Source: JAICYJ01 sp035473255 (GTDB taxonomy: Bacteria > Actinomycetota > Thermoleophilia > Gaiellales > JAICJC01). From it: DNA of 5,480 nucleotides. Location: the NCBI GenBank assembly GCA_035473255.1, contig DATIOK010000141.1:1-5480 (forward strand). The letters are read 5' to 3'. Below the pieces are notes generated by a model, which saw only the letters and a list, made by a program, of their open reading frames with translations, was not told where the DNA came from and ran no database searches. Both the position numbers and the translations under genes were made by a program. Positions 1-4,331 of the stretch are shown here, in pieces (position 1 is the first letter of the stretch; each line of letters opens with the position of its first letter).

Positions 1-429
1 GACCACCGGGATGCCGCGGTCGAGCAGCTCGCTGGGGATGGCCGACTTTGCCGTCACGGCCGGGAAGATGACCCCGTCCACGCGCCGACCGACCAGAGCC
101 CGCACCTGCGCCACCTCGGTCTCGGGATCGTTCTCGGTCTCGGCCACCAGCACCGCGAACCCGTCGCGGTGTGCGCGCCGCTGGACTTCAAGCGCCAGCA
201 TGGCGTGGAAGGGGTTGAGCGCATCCGGGATCGAGACGCCCAGTGTGTGCGTGGTCTGGCGCTTCAGCGACCGCGCCACCTCGTTCTGCCGGTAGCCGAG
301 CTGCTCGATCGCCTCCAGCACGCGCAACCGCGTGGGCTCCGCAACCGGCGCGGTGTTGTGCAGCACGTTTGAGACCGTCGCGACCGACACGCCCGAGCGG
401 CGGGCCACGTCGCGCATTGTGGCGCTCAC
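1..429 (-). CDS. LacI-family transcriptional repressor, N-terminal 143 residues (cut by window edge)
   Basis: This is a DNA-binding sugar-responsive repressor. Residues 5-24 form the LacI helix-turn-helix (MRDVARRSGVSVATVSNVLH). A hinge helix follows at about 49-56 (NEVARSLK) with the usual leucine that wedges into the central CpG of the operator. From about residue 63 (TLGVSIPDALNPF) the periplasmic-binding-protein-like effector domain begins, and it is cut at residue 143; full members are about 330-350 residues. The start is GTG at 429-427, overlapping the upstream stop as GTGA, with GAGG 7 nt before it; an internal ATG at 417 would clip the start of helix 1. It is the second gene of a minus-strand operon behind the sugar isomerase gene. 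The two palindromes between 1401 and 1568 are the obvious binding sites, so it should repress its own operon and the divergent iol operon. The ligand is not visible; an inositol-pathway intermediate is inferred from context. Confidence 0.93.
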   Translation of the reverse strand, partial: MSATMRDVARRSGVSVATVSNVLHNTAPVAEPTRLRVLEAIEQLGYRQNEVARSLKRQTTHTLGVSIPDALNPFHAMLALEVQRRAHRDGFAVLVAETENDPETEVAQVRALVGRRVDGVIFPAVTAKSAIPSELLDRGIPVV

Positions 430-1379
430 GCGGGCACCTCGGCCAGCGCGGCCTGCAGCGCCGCGTGCGACTCACGGATGCCTTGCTCGGCGTCGACCCG
501 GGGGTCCTCGTGCTCGATCGAGACGTCGCCGTCGTAGCCGGTCGAGCGCAGCGCGGCCAGCAGCCGCGACCACTCGTCCACGTCGCGGCCGCCGCCGACC
601 GAGGCGAAGTGCCAGGGAGCGATGTCGGGATCGACCGGGAACCGGAAGTCAAAGACGCCATGGTCGGCGATCCGGTCGGGGTGCAACAGCGTGTCCTTGC
701 CGTGGCTGAACGCAACCCGGTCGCCGACCTGATCGAGCACTCGCAGGGGGTCGATGCCCTGCCACCAGAAGTGGCTGGGGTCGAAGTTCACGCGCACGTT
801 GTCACCGCCGGCCTCGGCGATCCGCAGGTAGCCGCCGGGGCTGTAGGCGGACGCGCCGGCGTGCAGCTCGAGGCAGATCAGCACCGACGGCGCGATCGCG
901 CGCGCCCACGCGCCCAGCTCCTTCCAGAACGGCGCCAGCCGCTGCTCGTATTGCCAGTTCCAGAGCGGCTCGTCGTCCGGGGTCAAGGCCCAGGGGGCGA
1001 ACACCGGGCTGGGGCCACCGTCGCGGCCCCCCGGGCAGCCGCTCATCGTCACCACCCGCTCGACGCCCAGCAGCGCGGCCAGCTCCACCGCCCCGCGAAG
1101 CAGCGCGGCGTGGTGGGGGCCGACGGCCGGGTCGGGGTGCAACGGGTTCCCGGCCGCATTCACGCAGGACAGCGTCAGCGCGTACTCGGCCAGCTCGCCG
1201 GCCAGCCGGTCGCGCTCACCGGGCTCGCGCAGCAGCTGGTCGAGCGGCAGCTGGTGGGCCGCCTTGGCCCAGCCGCCGACGCCCATCTCGATCGCGGCCA
1301 GCTGCTGATCGGCACACCAGGCGAAGGCGTCCGCTCGCGAGAGGTGGGCCAACCCGTCGTTGAACACGCCGATCCGCAG
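426..1379 (-). CDS. Sugar phosphate isomerase/epimerase-like TIM-barrel protein, probable CTG start
   Basis: This is a cytoplasmic metal-dependent TIM-barrel enzyme of the xylose isomerase-like/AP endonuclease 2 superfamily. Numbered from the CTG (317 residues), likely metal ligands are E171 (CLELH), D200 with H203 (NFDPSHF), H226 (SHGKD) and E289 (SIEHED), the usual Glu-Asp-His-Glu set. A GTG at 1367 is the first conventional start, but it would remove the residues RIG that open the first beta strand (RIGVFNDGL) and would sit 18 nt from the only Shine-Dalgarno-like GGAG. The CTG at 1379 sits 6 nt from that GGAG and directly follows an in-frame TAA, so the frame cannot extend further. It heads an operon with the lacI-type gene and is divergent from iolCBE. 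Substrate is unassigned. Isomerisation of inososes, as by IolI, is a reasonable guess from context only; the family covers many sugar isomerases and epimerases. Fold confidence is high, exact function low. Confidence 0.88.
   Translation of the reverse strand: MRIGVFNDGLAHLSRADAFAWCADQQLAAIEMGVGGWAKAAHQLPLDQLLREPGERDRLAGELAEYALTLSCVNAAGNPLHPDPAVGPHHAALLRGAVELAALLGVERVVTMSGCPGGRDGGPSPVFAPWALTPDDEPLWNWQYEQRLAPFWKELGAWARAIAPSVLICLELHAGASAYSPGGYLRIAEAGGDNVRVNFDPSHFWWQGIDPLRVLDQVGDRVAFSHGKDTLLHPDRIADHGVFDFRFPVDPDIAPWHFASVGGGRDVDEWSRLLAALRSTGYDGDVSIEHEDPRVDAEQGIRESHAALQAALAEVPA
437..440 (-). promoter_or_regulatory. Ribosome binding site of the lacI-type gene
   Basis: GAGG on the minus strand lies 7 nt before the GTG at 429. 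It supports this GTG, which overlaps the preceding stop codon, over the ATG four codons later, and it suggests translational coupling with the isomerase gene. Confidence 0.6.
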
Positions 1380-1385
1380 TTAGAG

Positions 1386-1389
1386 CTCC
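1386..1389 (-). promoter_or_regulatory. Ribosome binding site deciding the isomerase start
   Basis: GGAG on the minus strand is 6 nt from CTG 1379-1377 and 18 nt from GTG 1367-1365. Only the first distance is normal for initiation, so this site favours the CTG start. Confidence 0.5.
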
Positions 1390-1400
1390 GAACGGTCGCT

Positions 1401-1416
1401 GTTGAAACGTTTCAAC
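1401..1416. promoter_or_regulatory. LacI-type operator O1 (16-bp perfect palindrome)
   Basis: GTTGAAACGTTTCAAC is a perfect even palindrome centred on CpG, the classic shape of a LacI-family operator. It lies 21 bp upstream of the isomerase CTG. If the minus-strand promoter at 1427-1455 is right, it covers roughly +4 to +20 of that transcript, where a bound repressor would block initiation or early elongation. The likely binder is the LacI-family protein encoded at 1-429. Confidence 0.85.
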
Positions 1417-1431
1417 TTGGTCGCGTATCTT
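1402..1431 (+). promoter_or_regulatory. Possible second plus-strand promoter overlapping O1
   Basis: TTGAAA (1402-1407, inside O1) and TATCTT (1426-1431) are separated by 18 nt. The arrangement copies that of the iolC promoter at 1553-1581: same palindrome, then 8-9 nt, then a TATC[GT]T hexamer preceded by CG. A transcript would begin near 1438 and carry a leader of about 150 nt before iolC. It might be a real distal promoter or a relic of operator duplication. Confidence 0.3.
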
Positions 1432-1455
1432 CTGCCTCGACGTCGAGGATGTCAA
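1427..1455 (-). promoter_or_regulatory. Putative promoter of the isomerase-lacI operon
   Basis: On the minus strand, TTGACA (1455-1450, a perfect -35 consensus) is followed after 17 nt by GAAGAT (1432-1427). That hexamer keeps the important A2, A5 and T6 of the -10 box. Transcription would start near 1420, giving a leader of about 40 nt that contains operator O1 and the GGAG ribosome site. The weak -10 match limits certainty. Confidence 0.5.
1435..1448. repeat. 14-bp perfect palindrome in the divergent control region
   Basis: CCTCGACGTCGAGG is self-complementary over all 14 bases. It differs in sequence from the two LacI-type operators and sits mostly in the spacer between the -35 and -10 boxes of the proposed minus-strand promoter. 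It could be a site for a second regulator or a chance GC-rich palindrome. Confidence 0.4.
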
Positions 1456-1550
1456 GCCGGCGCGCGCGGAACCTGACAGCCACGGCCAAACTCGGCCGCC
1501 AGATCGCCCACCATCCGCTGGTGGGACTCCTCCAGCGGCTTGTCACCGTG

Positions 1551-1568
1551 GGTTGAAACGTTTCAACC
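1551..1568. promoter_or_regulatory. LacI-type operator O2 (18-bp perfect palindrome)
   Basis: GGTTGAAACGTTTCAACC is a perfect 18-bp palindrome sharing its central 16 bp exactly with O1. It contains the -35 box of the iolC promoter (TTGAAA 1553-1558), so a bound repressor would directly exclude RNA polymerase. The centre-to-centre distance to O1 is 151 bp, compatible with looping by a tetramer or with two independently occupied sites. Confidence 0.87.
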
Positions 1569-1581
1569 ATTGACGTATCGT
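1553..1581 (+). promoter_or_regulatory. iolC promoter, probably giving a leaderless transcript
   Basis: TTGAAA (1553-1558), a 17-nt spacer and TATCGT (1576-1581, fitting the actinobacterial TANNNT -10 box) are followed by only 6 nt before the ATG at 1588. This is the standard geometry of a leaderless promoter, in which the start codon is the 5' end of the mRNA. No Shine-Dalgarno sequence precedes that ATG, which agrees. The -35 box is inside operator O2. Confidence 0.65.
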
Positions 1582-1587
1582 GCGCTC

Positions 1588-2511
1588 ATGCGCGCCACGG
1601 AGCTGGAGGCGGTGGTGATGGGCCGCGTCTGCGTCGACCTCTACCCGATGCAGCTGCGGGTGCCGCTCGAGCGGGTTGAGGGCTTCCACAAGTACGTCGG
1701 CGGGTTCGCCGGCAACGTCGCCACCGGGCTTGCCCGCCTGGGCGTGCGCACCGCGATCGTCTCGGCCGTGGGCGACGACGGCCACGGCCGCTACGTGCGC
1801 GACTGGCTGACCACGCAGGGTGTGGATTGTCGCTGGCTGGGCACCCACCCCACGCTGCGCACCGCCCTCGCCTTCTGCGAGGCGTGGCCGCCCGACAACT
1901 TCCCGATCACCTTCTACCGCACGCCCACCTGTCCCGACTGGGAGCTGACGGTCTCGTCGCTCGACCTGGAATCCCTGGCCGCGGTGCCGCTGGCCTACGC
2001 CAGCGGCACCGGCTTCGCCATCGAGCCGTCCCGCCTTGCCACCCAGTCGTTGCTGGAGGCGCGGGCCGGCGGTGCCGGCATCACCGTGCTCGATCTGGAC
2101 TGGCGGGCCGTGCTGTGGGACGACCCGGCCGACTACGCCGCCTGCATGCCCGACGCCGCACGCCATGCCGGCGTGGTGCTCGGCTCCGACGAGGAGCTGA
2201 TCGCCGCGGTGGGCGCGCCGGACGCGTCCCGGCTGCTCGATCTGGGCGTCGGCGTCGTCGCCAACAAGCACGGCGGCCGCGGCGTGACGGTGTACGTCGC
2301 CGGGCAGCAGCCGGTGGTGGTGCCGCCCCATCCGGTCGAGGTCGTGAACGGCCTCGGCGCGGGCGACGCCTTTGCCGCCGCCTTCGGCTGGCGTCTGCTG
2401 CAGGGCGATCAGCCCGCGGCGGCTGCGGCCGTGGCCAACCGAGCCGGTGCGCACGTGGCCGCGCGCCTGGGCTGCTCCATCGCAATGCCAACCGAGGGAG
2501 ATCTGTCGTGA
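1588..2511 (+). CDS. iolC: 5-dehydro-2-deoxygluconokinase (PfkB family)
   Basis: The product is a cytoplasmic kinase that phosphorylates 2-deoxy-5-keto-D-gluconate with ATP in myo-inositol catabolism. The 307-residue product has the IolC-type N terminus (GRVCVDLYPMQLRVPLERVE, 12-31), the PfkB first signature around 38-52 (VGGFAGNVATGLARLG), the IolC-like PPDNFPITFYRTP (101-113) and LDLDWRAVLW (168-177), and the second signature VVNGLGAGDAFAAAF (252-266) with D260 as catalytic base. Length is near the family's usual 310-335. The ATG at 1588 is chosen because it keeps the first beta strand (AVVMGRV) and lies 6 nt past a -10 box. An internal ATG at 1618 has a good GGAGG 8 nt upstream but would cut that strand. 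It is first in the iolCB-iolE operon and ends with a 4-bp GTGA overlap with iolB. Other PfkB sugar kinases are possible, but the following iolB makes IolC the best call. Confidence 0.92.
   Translation: MRATELEAVVMGRVCVDLYPMQLRVPLERVEGFHKYVGGFAGNVATGLARLGVRTAIVSAVGDDGHGRYVRDWLTTQGVDCRWLGTHPTLRTALAFCEAWPPDNFPITFYRTPTCPDWELTVSSLDLESLAAVPLAYASGTGFAIEPSRLATQSLLEARAGGAGITVLDLDWRAVLWDDPADYAACMPDAARHAGVVLGSDEELIAAVGAPDASRLLDLGVGVVANKHGGRGVTVYVAGQQPVVVPPHPVEVVNGLGAGDAFAAAFGWRLLQGDQPAAAAAVANRAGAHVAARLGCSIAMPTEGDLS
2497..2500 (+). promoter_or_regulatory. Ribosome binding site of iolB
   Basis: GGAG, part of GAGGGAG at the end of iolC, lies 7 nt before the GTG at 2508. It fixes the GTG that overlaps the iolC stop as the iolB start. 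Confidence 0.65.
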
Positions 2512-3335
2512 CGCTCGACCTGCTGCTGCGAAACCCCGCACCGCCGGTGACGCCCGCTGCGGCCGGATGGAGATGGCTGTCCTACAGCTCCACCACGGTC
2601 GCCGGCTCGGCTGGCATCGACACCGGTCCGGACGAGGTCTGCCTGGTCAACCTGGGCGGCCGGCTCTCGGCAACGGTCGCCGGCGAGCAATTCGACCTGG
2701 GCGCACGGCAGACGCCGTTCGACGCGCTGCCCGACGCGCTGTACCTGCCTCCCGGCACCGCGTGCACGGTCGAGGGAGAGGGCTGGGTGGCGCGCTGCGC
2801 CGCGCGCGCCGACAGCGACCGGGCGGGCGCGCTTCAGCCGATCTCGGGTGCGTCGATGCGGGTCGAGGTGCGCGGGTCGGGGAACGCCACCCGCCAGATC
2901 ACGCACATCATCCCGCCCGAGTTCGCCGCACACAGGTTGCTGGTGGTCGAGGTGTCGACGCCGGCCGGCAACTGGTCCTCCTACCCGCCGCACAAGCACG
3001 AGCTGGAGCGGCTGCCGATCGAGAACGACCTCGAGGAGGTGTACGCCTACCGCTTCGCCGCGCCTGAGGGGTTCGGCGTGCAGCGCCTCTACACCCGCGA
3101 CGGGCGCCTCGACGAAACGTGGACGGTGCGCGACGGCGACGTGGTGCTGGTGCCGCGCGGCTACCACCCGTTCTGCGCGGCCCATGGCTACCACGGCTAC
3201 TACCTGAACGCGCTGGCCGCAGAGCGGCGGTCGATGGCCGCCGAGGATGACCCCGACTTGGCCTGGACGCGCGACACCTGGGCCGACATGGAGCGGGACC
3301 CACGGGTGCCGTTGACCGGAAAGGAATCAGCATGA
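2508..3335 (+). CDS. iolB: 5-deoxy-glucuronate isomerase
   Basis: The product converts 5-deoxy-D-glucuronate to 2-deoxy-5-keto-D-gluconate, the substrate of the kinase encoded just upstream. The 275-residue protein is a bicupin of the IolB/KduI type, of usual length. The diagnostic metal-site region is YPPHKHELERLPIENDLEEV (159-178) with H162, H164 and the Glu pair 176-177, then VPRGYHPFCAAHGYHGYYLN (215-234), where H226 or H229 should supply the remaining ligand. ITHIIPPEF (131-139), opening the second half, is also typical of the family. The GTG start overlaps the iolC stop, and the TGA overlaps the next gene's ATG (ATGA), so it is the middle gene of a translationally coupled operon. It is among the most specific assignments here because IolB has few look-alikes. 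Confidence 0.94.
   Translation: MTLDLLLRNPAPPVTPAAAGWRWLSYSSTTVAGSAGIDTGPDEVCLVNLGGRLSATVAGEQFDLGARQTPFDALPDALYLPPGTACTVEGEGWVARCAARADSDRAGALQPISGASMRVEVRGSGNATRQITHIIPPEFAAHRLLVVEVSTPAGNWSSYPPHKHELERLPIENDLEEVYAYRFAAPEGFGVQRLYTRDGRLDETWTVRDGDVVLVPRGYHPFCAAHGYHGYYLNALAAERRSMAAEDDPDLAWTRDTWADMERDPRVPLTGKESA
3321..3325 (+). promoter_or_regulatory. Ribosome binding site of the iolE-like gene
   Basis: AAGGA lies 6 nt before the ATG at 3332, inside the last codons of iolB. It supports that start and the coupled translation of the two genes. Confidence 0.65.
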
Positions 3336-4249
3336 AGGTCGCTTCTGCGCCGGTCTCGTTCGGCATCTTCGAGCTGACCGCCGACGACGCCGGCCTGCCC
3401 GACCCCGTGGCCGTACTGGACGCCATGGTGGACGCCGGGTACGAGGGCACCGAGCTAGGCCCGCCCGGCTACTTCGGCGACGCGCAGGGAACCGCGGCGG
3501 CGCTGACGGAGCGCGGCCTCAGCCTGGTGGGGTCGTTCCTGCCGATGCGGCTGTCCCGGCGCGAGCACATGGACGAGGACTTCGCCTTCCTGGACGAGGC
3601 GCTCAGCATCCTCGATGAGACAACCCCGAACGACGGTGAGCGTCCCGTCGTACTGGTCTCCGACTCGTTCAGCGAGCCCGATAGGGTGGCGGGGGCGGGG
3701 CGCATCGAGCAGCTGCCGGGGACATGGCTGGGCGAGGCCCGGTTCGACCTGCTGGTCGCAAACGCGCACCGCGCCGCCGAGCGCTGCCAGGAGCGCGGGT
3801 ACACCGCCGCCTTCCACTACCACGGTGGCACCTACGTGGAGACGCCGCGCGAGATCGATCGCTTCGCCGAGCGAATGGACGCATCGCTGATCGGCTTCTG
3901 CTTCGACAGCGGACACTCCGCGTTCGGCGGAGGCGATCCGCTGGCGTTCCTGGACACCTATGGCGAACTGGTCAGCCACGTGCACCTGAAGGACGTCGAC
4001 GGCGCCGTGATGGAGCAGATCCGCGCCGGCGGTCTGGGCCTGCGCGAGGCCTGGCGCCGCGGCGTCTTCTGCCGCTTCGGTGAGGGCAGCGTCGACCTGC
4101 CGGCGGTGCTCGAGCGGCTGCGCGGCAGCGACTACGACTCGTGGCTTGTGGTCGAGCAGGACCGCTTCATCCAGCCCGGCCAGACGGTCGAGATGATCGC
4201 CGACGACCAGGCACACAACCGGGCGCTACTGCGACAGCTGGGCGTGTAG
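3332..4249 (+). CDS. iolE: IolE-like inosose dehydratase (TIM-barrel sugar isomerase superfamily)
   Basis: The product is a 305-residue cytoplasmic TIM barrel resembling 2-keto-myo-inositol dehydratase, which removes water from 2-keto-myo-inositol to give the diketone that IolD hydrolyses. Family-like blocks in order are APVSFGIFELTADD (6-19), where IolE has its APIGWRNDD-type strand; GYEGTELGPPGYF (36-48); FHYHGGTYVETPREIDRF (161-178); FDSGHSAFGGGDP (191-203) with D192 and H195; HVHLKDVDGAVMEQIRAG (216-233) with H218; a GLREAWRRGVFCRFGEG stretch (235-251); and WLVVEQD (271-277) with E275. The HVH-K-D-to-MEQ stretch and the glycine-rich segment after it are particularly like IolE. The start overlaps the iolB stop (ATGA). 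It is the last gene of the operon. Local divergence from IolE in the N-terminal third leaves room for a related inosose or keto-sugar dehydratase or isomerase, so the gene symbol is a best fit. Confidence 0.8.
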   Translation: MKVASAPVSFGIFELTADDAGLPDPVAVLDAMVDAGYEGTELGPPGYFGDAQGTAAALTERGLSLVGSFLPMRLSRREHMDEDFAFLDEALSILDETTPNDGERPVVLVSDSFSEPDRVAGAGRIEQLPGTWLGEARFDLLVANAHRAAERCQERGYTAAFHYHGGTYVETPREIDRFAERMDASLIGFCFDSGHSAFGGGDPLAFLDTYGELVSHVHLKDVDGAVMEQIRAGGLGLREAWRRGVFCRFGEGSVDLPAVLERLRGSDYDSWLVVEQDRFIQPGQTVEMIADDQAHNRALLRQLGV

Positions 4250-4329
4250 GTTCGCGTCGAAACACCCGGGTTGGACGGCCGTTGGAGGCACAGAGCGAAC
4301 GTTGGACAATCCGGGCCGCTGCCGCCAGA
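4250..4329 (+). other. Intergenic gap between the iol operon and the protease gene
   Basis: These 80 bp follow the iolE-like stop. They hold three copies of GTTGGA (4270, 4281, 4301), a short palindrome ACCCGGGT (4264-4271) and another ACGGCCGT (4275-4282). I see no stable GC hairpin followed by a T-run, so no intrinsic terminator can be called. Confidence 0.4.
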
Positions 4330-4331
4330 AT
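4302..4331 (+). promoter_or_regulatory. Possible promoter of the secreted protease gene
   Basis: TTGGAC (4302-4307) and CAGAAT (4326-4331) are 18 nt apart, with four of six bases matching each consensus. An ATG follows 7 nt later at 4339, which would make the mRNA leaderless. If the true start is ATG 4330, which overlaps the -10 box, this promoter cannot be right. Confidence 0.35.

Noticed and set aside
243..1556. Long 437-codon open frame on the plus strand across the lacI-type and isomerase genes
   Set aside because: It is antisense to two well-supported genes, its product is a low-complexity Arg/Ala/Gly/Val mix without family motifs, and long spurious frames are expected in such GC-rich DNA.
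1543..2541. 332-codon minus-strand open frame opposite iolC
   Set aside because: The product is rich in Gly, His, Arg and Ala with no recognisable domain, while the plus strand encodes a clear PfkB kinase with both signatures.
3112..3119. Half-operator-like ACGAAACG inside iolB, and similar ACGTTTGAGA at 366-375 in the lacI-type gene
   Set aside because: Only one half of the palindrome is present in each case and both lie within coding sequence, so they are likely chance matches.
2409..3194. 261-codon minus-strand open frame opposite iolB
   Set aside because: It is antisense to a confident IolB, with no motif, no ribosome site judged convincing and shadow-like composition.
3455..4216. 253-codon minus-strand open frame opposite the iolE-like gene
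   Set aside because: It is antisense to a gene with conserved TIM-barrel motifs, and its product shows no domain of its own.
4250..4329. Possible terminator or long-range stem (GTTCGC at 4250-4255 with GCGAAC at 4295-4300; CCCGG at 4265-4269 with CCGGG at 4311-4315)
   Set aside because: The stems are only 5-6 bp with loops of about 40 nt and no T-run follows, so this does not support an intrinsic terminator.
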